This document shows, piece by piece, positions 17,093 to 25,675 of a DNA stretch of 51,013 bases (its first letter is position 1; each line of letters starts with the position of its first letter). Both the position numbers and the translations under genes were made by a program. Below the pieces are notes generated by a model. The model did not search any database. It worked only from the letters and a program-made list of their open reading frames with translations, and was not told where the DNA came from. This DNA comes from Paracoccaceae bacterium (lineage in GTDB: Bacteria; Pseudomonadota; Alphaproteobacteria; Rhodobacterales; Rhodobacteraceae), in NCBI GenBank assembly GCA_026706985.1, contig JAPOXR010000069.1, positions 1 to 51,013 on the forward strand, in the 5' to 3' direction.

Positions 17093-18679
17093 ATGACAGT
17101 CTGTACCGGTCAGAAACTCTCCTGTCAATCTCCCGATGGCGTCCGCCAGTCCCGGATCGATGCCTATTTCCCGGGCGGAACGATCACCCCGGACGCCGGT
17201 GTCCTGCTTGCCGGGCTTGCCGCGCAGGGGATGAACCTGTTCGACCGTCTGGGAGCCTGCTTCCGCGATCAGCGCCGTCCTGAGCTCACTGTTCACAGCT
17301 GCCGCAGCCTGGCGGGCCAGCGGGTGCCCGGCATTCTGCTCGGCTGCGGGGATCTGAGCGACCATGAGGAGCTGCGGAAGGATCCGGCCCTGGGCGCTGT
17401 CCCGGGCCGCCTTGAGCCGCGGCGGGCGGACTGTGCCCCGCTGGCCGGCAGGAGCACGCTGAACCGGTCCGGGCTGTCGGCCGCCGGTGTTGATCCGGGG
17501 AAGGCCCGGAAGACCGTTGCCGGTTTCGGACAGATGGATCAGCTGATGGTGGATCTGTTCATGGAGAGGCATGCGGAGCCGCCGGAGGAGATCGTGATCG
17601 ACCTCGACGCCACTGACTTCGAGCTGCACGGCGGCCAGGAGAAACGGTGCTGTCACGGGTATTACGATGAATACTGTTACCTGCCGCCGCTTTACTTCCG
17701 CGGCAGGGATCCGGTCATGGTGCGCCTCTGCGCCGCCGGTGTTGAGGAGGATCCTGAGACACTGGTGCGTCGGCTGCGGGAGCGCTGGCCGGACACCCGT
17801 ATCATCCTGCGTACGGATTCCGGCTTCTGCCGGGATTCCATCATGTCCTGGTGCGAACGCACAGAGGGGGTGGACTATGTCATCGGCGTGGCACGCAACG
17901 CCCGTCTGGAGGCGAAAACCGCGCGGCAGATGCGGCGCCCGCGGAGCCGCGCCGCCGTGACCGGCGTGAAACCGCGGCGGTTCCGCTCTTTCAGACACCG
18001 CACCCGGAACAGCTGGAGCCGTACACGCCGCGTCATCGGCAGGGCCGGGGCGCTGCCCGGAAGGGGCGCCCCGAAACCCAACGCGCGCTTCATCGTCACC
18101 CCGCTTCCGGCTTCGGAGCACCCCGCCCGCCGACTGTACGAGGATTTCTATTGCGCCAGGGGAGACGCGGAAAACCGTGTGAAAGATCTCAAGACCGGCC
18201 TGTTCGCGGACCGCTGCTCATCGAACCTGTTCAGCGCCAACGCCCTGCGGCTCCGGTTCTCGGCTTTCGCCCATATCCTGCACAACCGCATCGCCGCGGC
18301 GGCCGGGGGGAAGCCGGCCGGGACCGCGCCGGAGACGCTGCGGCTGCGGCTGCTGAAGATCGGCGCCCGCGTCAGATTGTCGGTCCGGCGCATCCACTTC
18401 GCCATGTCCGGCGCCTGCCCGGACAGACAAGGCCTTCACCGCCGCATGGATGAACCCCGCACCCGACTGACCGACCGCCAGCGGCCGCCCTGCCGGAGGG
18501 GAGGCCCCGGTGCGCCCGGACGCCGGAAAAGACCGCGTTCAGACGCCCGGTTCCGGACGGAACGGCCTTCCGGCGGCGGAAAAGGAGCGGAAAAATGCCA
18601 CCGCCGGCCGCCGGCGGGGACAACGGCATCAGAAACCGCCGGAAATCCCTCCTGCGAAGACTCTCAGTCCATGGTATGA
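17093..18679 (+). CDS. IS1380-family DDE transposase
   Basis: Predicted 528-residue transposase. The catalytic triad positions are visible as VIDLDATDFELHGGQE (first Asp), LRTDSGFCRDS (second Asp) and FYCARGDAENRVKDLK (Glu). The family pattern HGYYDEYCYLPP and the segment FRSFRHRTRNSWSR are also present. The start is taken at the ATG of MTVCTGQK; an in-frame ATG 25 codons earlier is possible. The C-terminus is unusual: after MSGACPD, where relatives end soon, the frame runs on for about 90 Arg/Pro/Gly-rich residues into the right inverted repeat. This suggests loss of the original stop or a shifted tail. Whether the enzyme is active is unknown. Confidence 0.82.
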   Translation: MTVCTGQKLSCQSPDGVRQSRIDAYFPGGTITPDAGVLLAGLAAQGMNLFDRLGACFRDQRRPELTVHSCRSLAGQRVPGILLGCGDLSDHEELRKDPALGAVPGRLEPRRADCAPLAGRSTLNRSGLSAAGVDPGKARKTVAGFGQMDQLMVDLFMERHAEPPEEIVIDLDATDFELHGGQEKRCCHGYYDEYCYLPPLYFRGRDPVMVRLCAAGVEEDPETLVRRLRERWPDTRIILRTDSGFCRDSIMSWCERTEGVDYVIGVARNARLEAKTARQMRRPRSRAAVTGVKPRRFRSFRHRTRNSWSRTRRVIGRAGALPGRGAPKPNARFIVTPLPASEHPARRLYEDFYCARGDAENRVKDLKTGLFADRCSSNLFSANALRLRFSAFAHILHNRIAAAAGGKPAGTAPETLRLRLLKIGARVRLSVRRIHFAMSGACPDRQGLHRRMDEPRTRLTDRQRPPCRRGGPGAPGRRKRPRSDARFRTERPSGGGKGAEKCHRRPPAGTTASETAGNPSCEDSQSMV

Positions 18680-18689
18680 GAAATGCAGG
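18673..18689 (-). repeat. IS1380-type right terminal inverted repeat
   Basis: Read inward on the minus strand it is CCTGCATTTCTCATACC, matching the left end at 14 of 17 positions. It overlaps the last codons of the transposase frame. Confidence 0.8.
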
Positions 18690-19250
18690 TTAGTGCCTAC
18701 CCGAAAAAACACTAACTAATTGACATTATACGATAAACCGTAGTGTTCCTACCGAGAGGACCAATGGTCGAAATAGCGTTTTCGGACAAATCGCACTTGC
18801 CATCGCCCAGTTGCGTTTTCTTGCTGTGCACCGATGAGGCATATCGTTGGTTTCACGGGGCATCGCTGAGCAATCCGGTCTTTGAAGTACGACACAATGC
18901 GCGCTTTGAAGGGCTTATCTTCGCACGCCAAACTCAGTTTATAGTCATGGCTGAGAGGAAAAAGCTCCGGACTTCTGTCACCAGGTCGGTGGTAAGTATG
19001 CCGGGATGCTGGAATGGCTCAGACTCGCGATCGACATTACTGATCGGACATGATCGGTCGCGTAGTCTTACACATCTTCAAGCTGTTGTGCTAACCCAAG
19101 TTTGACATTCGCAAAAAAGGTGTTTGATCAGGTACAGCAGCTACAGCAGGATTCCGAAATAATTTTCCGCAGGAAAATGCGTTTGCGGCGTTGTCTCCCG
19201 CTGGTTGGACTGGCAATATGCCTCTTGAAATACCCGAACAGGGGGTGACG
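18690..19250. other. Intergenic stretch right of the IS1380-type element
   Basis: No gene supported over 560 bases. Open frames on both strands (for example 18743-19105 plus, 18749-18931 minus) have no recognisable motifs and poor composition. A TTGACA at about 18719 has no acceptable -10 at the right distance. A direct repeat GATCGG-ACAT-GATCGG occurs near 19040-19058. This looks like decayed accessory DNA. Confidence 0.5.
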
Positions 19251-19517
19251 ATGACTGTCTATGCGGTTTTTCTCAATGAGCCGGATGAAACGACATGGGC
19301 GACGCTTCGGGAAAAGTGGCCGAACGGACGTTCCTTTATCCTTACGGACAACATGGCCTTCGTCGCGCCGGAAGGATTAACTCTGACTGCGGAGATCGCA
19401 GAGGCGGTCGGGATCGGTGTCGAGCGTGGAGTCCTGGGAATCGTCTTTGAGTGGGCAGCCCATAATGGCTTCAACCGTGGCGCACTTTGGGAATGGCTGC
19501 GCAAGGTGCAGGCATGA
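19251..19517 (+). CDS. Small hypothetical protein, 88 residues
   Basis: Short acidic protein of unknown function, beginning MTVYAVFLNEP and ending with an aromatic helix-like segment (ALWEWLRK). No membrane segment or metal motif is visible. The ATG at 19251 follows GGGGGTGACG, a good ribosome site, and is preferred over the upstream ATG at 19191. The gene is coupled to the next one by an ATGA overlap, so the two are likely made together. It lies in the accessory island right of an IS1380-type element. I do not recognise the family. Confidence 0.55.
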   Translation: MTVYAVFLNEPDETTWATLREKWPNGRSFILTDNMAFVAPEGLTLTAEIAEAVGIGVERGVLGIVFEWAAHNGFNRGALWEWLRKVQA

Positions 19518-19768
19518 CCGGGAAACTTCATCAGTTCGAGCCGACTCCGGCACAAGCAGCCCACGGCGGGGGCGGCAATGGCCAAGACTTTCATGGCCGC
19601 GTGTCAGCCATTGAAGCCCGATTGGACTATCTCGCGACAAAAGAGGACATCCGGCGCGTAGAAGCTCTAATCTCGCAACGCGAAGTGTCCTTGCAGCGCT
19701 GGATGATCGGGCTGGTGTCAGGCGCTGCATTGGCTGTGGTCGTTGCGCTCATACGCACTTTTGTCTAG
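19514..19768 (+). CDS. Small tail-anchored coiled-coil membrane protein
   Basis: Predicted 84-residue protein. Residues 1-30 are Gly/His/Pro-rich and likely disordered; residues about 35-60 (RVSAIEARLDYLATKEDIRR) form an amphipathic coiled coil; and the C-terminal WMIGLVSGAALAVVVALIRTF is one membrane helix. This architecture is common in small phage- or plasmid-borne proteins of unknown role. Its ATG overlaps the stop of the preceding 88-residue gene (ATGA). It ends 12 bases before the truncated Fic frame. Confidence 0.6.
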   Translation: MTGKLHQFEPTPAQAAHGGGGNGQDFHGRVSAIEARLDYLATKEDIRRVEALISQREVSLQRWMIGLVSGAALAVVVALIRTFV

Positions 19769-19780
19769 CCCTTCGGCACT

Positions 19781-20206
19781 TTGCTACATAATCCCCCGAT
19801 TCATCGCCACTTTTTCCAAGACGTCTACGAATGGGCTGGCCGGGTCCGGGAAATCCGAACGAGCAAGGGAGGAAACTGGTTCTGTTACCCTGAATACATC
19901 GATGCAGAGATGGAAAAGCTCTTCGCGCAACTCGCTGACGAAAACCACCTTACTCAAATCGACGAACCAGGCACCTTCGCCGAAAGGGCGGCACCCTATA
20001 TTGCGGAAATCAACGCGACACACCCGTTTCGCGAGGGTAATGGACGGTGTCAGCTGACACTCCTGAGCATCTTGATGGAACATGCCGGGTTTCACATGGA
20101 TGAAGAAAGGCTGCAACCGGACAAGTTCATGGAAGCAATGATTGCGAGTTTTCACAGCAATGACAAGAGTCTTGCAAAGGCGATTGTGGACATGGTCCGC
20201 CCGTAG
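19781..20206 (+). pseudogene. N-terminally truncated Fic-domain protein
   Basis: The frame encodes 141 residues of a Fic domain. Known Fic enzymes AMPylate target proteins using a HPFx(D/E)GNGR loop; here it is HPFREGNGR at about residues 77-85, so the core motif is intact. The domain opens with IHRHFFQDVYEWAGRVREI, which in full-length relatives is preceded by roughly 50 residues. Here an in-frame TAG lies five codons upstream, and the only start is a TTG with no ribosome site. The N-terminal lobe is therefore missing. No antitoxin carrying the (S/T)xxxE(G/N) inhibitory motif is seen. Probably a remnant; translation from TTG cannot be ruled out. Confidence 0.6.
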
Positions 20207-20337
20207 CTGTTACGACCTGCAACCGTCCGTTGGAAAACGCAAACATCTGCTGATTTCCGCCCCCATCCCGCGACGCCGCTTGCGCTGTCGGAATTGCCTG
20301 CATAGTCTGGCTGACAGGCTGTCCGGGAATTGAAACA

Positions 20338-21366
20338 TTGACCGATGAACAGATGATTTGCTGCCGGGGGATCTGGAAGATTTTCGGTTCTGACCCGAAG
20401 CGGATCATGGCTGAGACGGATTTGACGCTGAGCAAGAGCGAAATCCAGGAACGCACTCGCCATATCGTTGCCGTCAGGGATGTGAATTTTGAGGTGAGCC
20501 GGGGCGAGTGTTTCGTTGTCATGGGGCTTTCGGGTTCGGGCAAATCAACTCTCGTGCGCTGCCTGTCGCGGCTGATCGAACCGACCGAAGGTGCGGTGTT
20601 GATCGATGGGCTTGATGTCATCACCATGAACCGCCGAGAATTATTGGATCTACGGCGCCATAGGCTGGCCATGGTATTTCAGCATTTCGGATTGTTTTCG
20701 CACCGTTCGGTGATCGACAATATTTCCTACGGGTTGGAAATCCGCGGCATCGGCAAGGCGGAGCGCACGGAAAAGGCGCATGAAATGCTGGAATTGGTCG
20801 GCCTCAAGGGTTGGGATGCCTGCTATCCGCGCGAACTGTCCGGCGGCATGCAGCAGCGCGTCGGGCTGGCGAGGGCAATGGCGCTTGACCCTGAAATCCT
20901 GATTTTCGATGAACCTTTCTCGGCATTGGACCCGTTGATCCGGCGCGAGATGCAGGATGAATTGCTTCAGCTGCAGCATCAATTGAAGAAAACCATGGTG
21001 TTCATCACGCATGATTTTCTCGAGGCCATAAAAATGGGCGACCATATCGCGATCATGAAAGATGGCGCCGTCAGTCAGATCGGCACCCCGGAAGAGATCG
21101 TCGCCCATCCCGTTGATGATTATGTAAGGGAATTCACCGAGGATGTGCCACGCTACAAGGTGTTGTCAGCCGGCAAGGTCATGCGGCCGGACAGCGGTAA
21201 TGCCTGTGCCGATGCAGAACCGGTGCTGACAACCGCCAAAATTGACACTTTGATCGATCAGGTTGCCGATAGCGACCGGCCGCTGCGGGTGATGACACCG
21301 GAAGGCGTTGCCGTCGGTGAAATCGATCGGTCGATCATTATGCGGGCGATGAGTTCGAGGAGTTGA
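20338..21366 (+). CDS. proV: ProV-type glycine betaine/proline betaine ABC transporter ATPase
   Basis: Predicted 342-residue ATPase of the osmoprotectant uptake (OTCN) family. Walker A is GLSGSGKST, signature LSGGMQQR, Walker [14 protein letters not shown], and the switch His follows in FITHDF. The N-terminal GIWKIFG and the [14 protein letters not shown] segment are typical of ProV/OpuAA. After the ATPase, a C-terminal region of about 80 residues corresponds to a shortened CBS-type tail. No permease (ProW) or binding protein (ProX) is next to it, so it is an orphan here. The start is a TTG at 20338; an ATG five codons later is an alternative. It ends three bases before a Rieske oxygenase gene. 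Confidence 0.85.
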   Translation: MTDEQMICCRGIWKIFGSDPKRIMAETDLTLSKSEIQERTRHIVAVRDVNFEVSRGECFVVMGLSGSGKSTLVRCLSRLIEPTEGAVLIDGLDVITMNRRELLDLRRHRLAMVFQHFGLFSHRSVIDNISYGLEIRGIGKAERTEKAHEMLELVGLKGWDACYPRELSGGMQQRVGLARAMALDPEILIFDEPFSALDPLIRREMQDELLQLQHQLKKTMVFITHDFLEAIKMGDHIAIMKDGAVSQIGTPEEIVAHPVDDYVREFTEDVPRYKVLSAGKVMRPDSGNACADAEPVLTTAKIDTLIDQVADSDRPLRVMTPEGVAVGEIDRSIIMRAMSSRS

Positions 21367-21369
21367 GGA

Positions 21370-22521
21370 ATGCCACCGATGCCTGATCAAACCGAAAGCA
21401 GTCCCTGCCGGGGCATTGAATTCGCCAGGCCTCTGACCGGCAATGCGCAGGAATCATTCACACTGCCGTCGCGCCTGTATACGGATCCGGAAATTTACGA
21501 ATGGGAAAAGGAACGGATATTTTACCGGACCTGGCAGTATGTCGCGCATGAAAGCCTGTTTCCCAATCCGGGCGATTATGTGACTTTGCGGATCTGCGAC
21601 CAGAATATTTTTGTCATCCGCGGTCAGGACCATGTCGTGCGCGCATTCTACAATGTCTGCCAGCATCGGGCGCATGAGTTGCTCGCCGACGGTATGGGAA
21701 ATGTCGCCCGTGCAATTGTCTGTCCCTATCATGCCTGGGCATATGAGACCGATGGGCGGCTGCGTGGGGCACCGAGGGCCGACTGCCGCCCCGGTTTCCG
21801 GCGCGGGGAGTTCGGCCTGAAACAGATTCGCCTGGAGATGTTTCTCGACAGCGCCTTCGTCAATTTGGATCCGGATGCGGTTCCGCTCTCGGAACTGGCC
21901 GGCGAAATGGAAGCGGATATCCGCCAGAGACTGCCGTTTCTGAAGAAAGTCAATTCCCCCCGCATTAACGGGCTCGGGGAAACAGAGATTGAAGCCGGTT
22001 GGAAAGTGGTCGTCGACAATTACGTCGAGTGCTATCATTGCGACCATGCGCATCCCGCCTTTTCCGACATCATCTGCATGGACAGCTATCGGCACGAGGT
22101 TTTCGGCTTGTGGGCGAGGCAGACCGGCAAACAGATCAGATGTGAGAATTCAGCCTACCCGGTTGCGCCGGACAGCCCGGTTCTGGAGTCGGCATTCTGG
22201 TATCTGTGGCCGAACATGACGGTCAATGTTCTGCCCGGCAGCGAAGAGGTCAACTTCTCCGCCATCCGTCCAACCGGGCTGGAGTCAACATCATTTGCCG
22301 GCCACACTCTGGCAGTTGGCGACGGAGTTGATGTCGGGCGGGCCGATTACACGGCAAACATTCTGGTGCCCGAGGACATCGCCCTGTGTGAGAGTGTGCA
22401 GAGAGGTCTCAGATCGAAAGGATACTCCCAGGGTCCGATGATCGTGGATGCCGAACGATCGGGGCGTGGCGAACACGCCATCCATTTTTTCCACCGTCTT
22501 GTGCAGCAGGCGCTGAACTGA
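21370..22521 (+). CDS. Rieske oxygenase alpha subunit, quaternary-amine type
   Basis: Predicted 383-residue Rieske non-haem iron oxygenase. The 2Fe-2S motif is C97-x-H99 with C118-x2-H121 (CQHRAH, CPYHAW). The mononuclear iron site is DNYVECYHCDHAH, with His223 and His228; Glu220 is at the bridging position where classical ring hydroxylases have Asp and carnitine oxygenase CntA has Glu. This points to the GbcA/CntA/stachydrine demethylase group, which demethylates or cleaves quaternary amines. The gene directly follows an orphan ProV ATPase, fitting a betaine-type substrate. No reductase gene lies nearby. Two starts (21370 and 21379) are possible. Confidence 0.87.
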   Translation: MPPMPDQTESSPCRGIEFARPLTGNAQESFTLPSRLYTDPEIYEWEKERIFYRTWQYVAHESLFPNPGDYVTLRICDQNIFVIRGQDHVVRAFYNVCQHRAHELLADGMGNVARAIVCPYHAWAYETDGRLRGAPRADCRPGFRRGEFGLKQIRLEMFLDSAFVNLDPDAVPLSELAGEMEADIRQRLPFLKKVNSPRINGLGETEIEAGWKVVVDNYVECYHCDHAHPAFSDIICMDSYRHEVFGLWARQTGKQIRCENSAYPVAPDSPVLESAFWYLWPNMTVNVLPGSEEVNFSAIRPTGLESTSFAGHTLAVGDGVDVGRADYTANILVPEDIALCESVQRGLRSKGYSQGPMIVDAERSGRGEHAIHFFHRLVQQALN

Positions 22522-22589
22522 AACCGCGCCGGTCTTGACTCTTTGCCGATGAGACATTGAAAGGCGCCCTCGGCGGAAAGAGGCGGGGC

Positions 22590-24368
22590 ATGCATCAATT
22601 CAGAAGCCATCATTGTGGCGAACTGCGCGGTTCGGACACCGGGTCAGCGGTAAGGCTGTCCGGCTGGGTTCACAGAATCCGTGACCATGGCGGTGTTCTC
22701 TTCGTTGATCTGAGGGATCATTACGGCATCACCCAGATCGTCGCTGATCCGGACAGCCCGGCCATTGCGGCCGTTGAGGCGTTACGCGCGGAATTCGTGG
22801 TCCGCATCGACGGCAGTGTCAGACAGCGTGCGCCGGAGTTGGTCAATGACAAGCTCGACACGGGCGAAATAGAGGTCTTTGTCGAGGCGTTGGAGGTGCT
22901 CAACAAAGCCGGTGATCTGCCGCTCCCGGTATTCGGCGAATTGGATTATCCGGAAGAGACAAGGCTGCAGTACAGATTCATTGATCTTCGCCGCGAAGGC
23001 CTGCACGGCCGCATCATGCTGCGTTCGGAAGTCATTGCCTCGATGCGGCGGCGGATGACGGAGCTGGGTTTCACTGAGTTTCACACACCGATCCTGACCG
23101 CTTCGTCGCCGGAAGGTGCGCGCGACTTTCTGGTGCCCTCGCGGCTGCATAACGGCAGATTCTACGCCCTCCCGCAGGCGCCGCAGCAATTCAAGCAGCT
23201 GATCATGGTCGCCGGTTTCGACAAGTATTTCCAAATCGCCCCATGTTTCCGCGATGAGGATCCGAGGGCCGACCGTTCGCCGGGTGAATTCTACCAGCTC
23301 GACATTGAGATGAGCTTCGCCACCCAGGAAGATGTCTTCGCCGTGATCGAGCCGGTCATGCACGGATTGTTCACCGAGTTCGGCGGCGGCAAGCCGGTCA
23401 CTTCCGGTTTCCCGATCATCGGCTATCGCGACGCTATGCGTCGATACGGAACCGACAAGCCCGATCTGCGCAATCCGCTGGAGATGCAGAATGTGAGTGC
23501 GCATTTCGCCGGTTCGGGTTTCGGTATCTTCGCTTCCCTGCTGCAGAATGAAGGCACTGAGATCCGGGCGATACCGGCTCCCGGCGGCGGCAGCCGGAGA
23601 TTCTGTGATCGTATGAACGCTTTCGCACAGGCCGAGGGATTGCCCGGAATGGGTTATATTTTCTGGCGCGACGAAGCGGGGCAGACGGTCGGAGCCGGGC
23701 CGGTGGCCAAGAATATCGGCAGCGAACGATGCGAAAATATCCGTCGGCAATTGGGCTTGGGAAGCGGCGATGCCGCATTCTTTCTCGGCGGCAGGCCGGC
23801 GACATTCGAAGCCTTCGCGGCAAAAGCCCGCGACCGGATCGCCTCGGATCTCGATCTGACCGACACTGACCGTTTCGAGTTCTGCTGGATTGTCGATTTC
23901 CCGATGTATGAGCGGGACGATGAGACAGGCGGAATTGATTTCTCCCACAACCCGTTTTCGATGCCGCAGGGAGGGCTGGAAGCGCTCGAAACACAGGACC
24001 CACTCTCAGTGCTCGGCTATCAGTATGATATCGTCTGCAATGGCGTCGAACTGTCGTCAGGGGCGGTGCGGAACCATCACTTAGAGACCCTTTTCAAGGC
24101 ATTTGAGCTGGCTGGACGCGACCGCGGATTCGTTGAGCGGAATTTTAGTGGCATGGTGAATGCGCTGAGCTACGGCGCGCCGCCGCATGCCGGCATAGCC
24201 CCGGGTGTTGAACGCATCGTCATGCTCCTCGCCGGTATGGACAACATCCGGGAAGTGACCATGTTTCCACTCAATCAACGTGCCGAAGACCTGATGCTCG
24301 GCGCACCCTCGGCGGCAACAAATGAGGCACTCCGCGAACTCGGCCTGAGAATCGCCGAAAAGGGATGA
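22590..24368 (+). CDS. aspS: Aspartyl-tRNA synthetase
   Basis: Predicted 592-residue class IIb synthetase that charges tRNA with aspartate. The N-terminal OB-fold anticodon-binding domain ([21 protein letters not shown]) is followed by the catalytic core with motif 2 ([20 protein letters not shown]) and motif 3 ([13 protein letters not shown]). A bacterial GAD insertion occupies the middle. The ATG at 22590 ([11 protein letters not shown]) is chosen over a TTG 11 codons earlier because it aligns with the family start and has a purine-rich AGAGG site upstream. It is the clearest housekeeping gene in the window, with IS-derived DNA close behind it. Confidence 0.95.
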   Translation: MHQFRSHHCGELRGSDTGSAVRLSGWVHRIRDHGGVLFVDLRDHYGITQIVADPDSPAIAAVEALRAEFVVRIDGSVRQRAPELVNDKLDTGEIEVFVEALEVLNKAGDLPLPVFGELDYPEETRLQYRFIDLRREGLHGRIMLRSEVIASMRRRMTELGFTEFHTPILTASSPEGARDFLVPSRLHNGRFYALPQAPQQFKQLIMVAGFDKYFQIAPCFRDEDPRADRSPGEFYQLDIEMSFATQEDVFAVIEPVMHGLFTEFGGGKPVTSGFPIIGYRDAMRRYGTDKPDLRNPLEMQNVSAHFAGSGFGIFASLLQNEGTEIRAIPAPGGGSRRFCDRMNAFAQAEGLPGMGYIFWRDEAGQTVGAGPVAKNIGSERCENIRRQLGLGSGDAAFFLGGRPATFEAFAAKARDRIASDLDLTDTDRFEFCWIVDFPMYERDDETGGIDFSHNPFSMPQGGLEALETQDPLSVLGYQYDIVCNGVELSSGAVRNHHLETLFKAFELAGRDRGFVERNFSGMVNALSYGAPPHAGIAPGVERIVMLLAGMDNIREVTMFPLNQRAEDLMLGAPSAATNEALRELGLRIAEKG

Positions 24369-24433
24369 ACGAGACTTTCCGCGTCGGCGTTACTGCCGGT
24401 CTCGATGCAGCGGCTGGAGAATCCCCATTTTGA
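24365..24433 (+). pseudogene. 22-codon remnant frame coupled to aspS
   Basis: An ATG overlapping the aspS stop as ATGA opens a frame of 22 codons, starting [14 protein letters not shown], ending at TGA 24431-24433. The sequence resembles the first strand of a D-2-hydroxyacid dehydrogenase-like protein, but it is too short to assign. It could be the start of a gene lost by deletion, or chance. Confidence 0.25.
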
Positions 24434-24545
24434 AGTTGCCACAGATCATCAACGGCAGCCCGCTCAGTCCTGCCCAAAGATCCCCATCATGATTGTCGCA
24501 ACATAAATCACGGCGAATCAAAGAGGGCCGCCAGTCTCATATGTA

Positions 24546-24554
24546 GTGAGCAGC
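24546..24554 (+). repeat. Target-site duplication, left copy
   Basis: GTGAGCAGC directly before the ISAs1-type left end; an identical 9-base copy follows the right end at 25609-25617. ISAs1-family elements usually make 8-10 bp duplications. Confidence 0.88.
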
Positions 24555-24571
24555 CAAGGCTATCGCGTTTG
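24555..24571 (+). repeat. ISAs1-type left terminal inverted repeat
   Basis: CAAGGCTATCGCGTTTG; 15 of 17 bases match the inward-read right end. Confidence 0.85.
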
Positions 24572-24610
24572 AAGATATTTCTTCCTGAATTCTGTGTTGC
24601 CGCATGATTT

Positions 24611-24629
24611 CCTGTTGAGAAACAACAGG
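24611..24629. repeat. Subterminal hairpin in the ISAs1-type element
   Basis: CCTGTTG-AGAAA-CAACAGG, a perfect 7-bp stem with a 5-base loop just inside the left end, upstream of the transposase frame. Such hairpins can blunt read-through transcription into a transposase gene; that role is inferred. Confidence 0.5.
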
Positions 24630-24673
24630 CTGAGGCAGTGTGATGCGGGATCCGGCATGGATATCCGAGGGGG

Positions 24674-25612
24674 TTGAAGACCCCCCGTGCCGGCAACGCG
24701 ACCCGTCATAATCTCCATGAAATGCTCATGATCGCGCTTTTATGCGTGATCCGCGGGGGTCGGACATGCACCGGTATGGCTCTTTCCGGGCGTTCAAAGG
24801 AGGAGTTTCTCCGCCGTTTCATGAGGCCTGAGCACGGTATTCCGAGCCATGACGCCTTCTCCGCGCTGTTCAGGATTATCGATCCCGGAGGTCTGGGCAG
24901 GGTGCTCACCCGTCTGGCGGAGGACTGGTCCCGGCGGTCCGGTCCGGATGTGACCGCCGATGCCATGCACACGCTGCGGCCGACGGCGGAACAGATCATT
25001 GCCGGGGGCGGTGGCTGTGCCCTGGCCCTCAGGGGTGACCGGGGGGCGCTCCGTGATGATGTGCGGTACCATATGGCGGACCCGGAATACGCGGAAAAGA
25101 TGTTGTGTCTCAAAGACGCGGGCAGGGATCACGGCCGCACCGGGATCCGTGAGGCGGTTGTCTGCCATGACATCGACATGCTGCAGGACCGGCATCACTG
25201 GCCCGGTCTTCAGGCTGTCGGGAAAGTCACCGCGGTGAGGGAGAGCAGGGGGAGACAGAGCACGGACACCCGTTACTTCCTTCTCAGCGAAAAACTTGAT
25301 CCGGAGCGCTTCCTGAAAACGGTGCGCTCGCACTGGGCCGTGGAGAATTCCCTCCACTGGGTACTGGATGTGACCATGGGGGAGGACAGCCTGCGCAACC
25401 GGAAGGACAACGGTCCGGAGAACCCGGCGCTGATGCGGAAGCCGGCGCTCAACCCGGCACGGGTCACGCCGACAGCGAAAAAGGAATCAATGCGCGGCAG
25501 GCTGATGAAGGCCGGATGGGACAATGACTTCCTGCTGAAACTCATCAGCTCCGCATCAAACCCCGCAAAGGACGCCAAACCCGGGAAAATCCAAACGCGA
25601 CAGCCCTGGTGA
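24674..25612 (+). pseudogene. ISAs1-family transposase, frameshifted and internally deleted
   Basis: The frame encodes 312 residues of an ISAs1 (H-repeat-associated) transposase. N-terminal family features are RHNLHEMLMIALLCVIRGG and HGIPSHDAFSALF; C-terminal ones are RSHWAVENSLHWVLDVTM and AGWDNDFLLKLI. Between GPDV and TADAMHT about 75-80 residues are missing, including the conserved AIDGK segment with the first catalytic Asp. In addition, the frame upstream of the TTG start continues as EGVEDP in a different phase; removing one C from a run of six would join it to EDPRAGNAT. So the copy carries both an N-terminal frameshift and an in-frame deletion. The stop codon lies in the right target duplication. 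Confidence 0.82.
25592..25608 (-). repeat. ISAs1-type right terminal inverted repeat
   Basis: Read inward on the minus strand: CAGGGCTGTCGCGTTTG, matching the left end at 15 of 17 positions. Confidence 0.85.
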
Positions 25613-25617
25613 GCAGC
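25609..25617 (+). repeat. Target-site duplication, right copy
   Basis: GTGAGCAGC, identical to 24546-24554. Confidence 0.88.
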
Positions 25618-25626
25618 TACATCCCC

Positions 25627-25655
25627 TTGTTCGAGTATGGCGAATCCCCTATAAT
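25627..25655 (+). promoter_or_regulatory. Candidate promoter of the higBA-type operon
   Basis: TTGTTC at 25627-25632 and a perfect TATAAT at 25650-25655 are separated by 17 bases. The expected start of transcription is about 13 bases before the toxin ATG at 25676. It lies just outside the right end of the ISAs1-type element, so insertion may have altered sequence upstream of the -35 box. Confidence 0.55.
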
Positions 25656-25675
25656 ACGGAGATGGCAGTGGCATT

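Larger units (their letters stand above)
16994..18689 (+). mobile_element. IS1380-family insertion sequence, about 1.7 kb
   Basis: A complete-looking element of 1696 bases. Its ends are imperfect inverted repeats matching at 14 of the first 17 positions: left CCCGAATTTCTCTTACC, right end read inward CCTGCATTTCTCATACC. The flanking four bases are CTAG on the left and TTAG on the right, compatible with a slightly decayed 4-bp target duplication. The single large gene encodes a DDE transposase of the IS1380 type. The interior is visibly GC-richer than the flanking genes. It inserted in the spacer upstream of metZ, about 240 bases from its start. Confidence 0.85.
24555..25608 (+). mobile_element. 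ISAs1-family element with internal deletion, 1054 bp
   Basis: Ends are inverted repeats matching at 15 of the first 17 bases: left CAAGGCTATCGCGTTTG, right end read inward CAGGGCTGTCGCGTTTG. The element is flanked by perfect 9-base direct repeats, so the insertion is recent or well preserved. Its transposase gene lacks about 75-80 codons covering the first catalytic Asp, and the element is correspondingly shorter than the roughly 1.3 kb expected. It is therefore probably non-autonomous, either mobilised in trans after the deletion or deleted after landing. Confidence 0.88.

Noticed and set aside
18719-18750. Promoter with TTGACA right of the IS1380-type element
   Set aside because: No acceptable -10 box at 16-18 bases and no gene downstream within 500 bases.
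18743-19105. 120-codon plus-strand frame right of the IS1380-type element
   Set aside because: Composition and hydrophobic pattern are not protein-like, an opposing frame covers the same DNA, and no family is recognisable.
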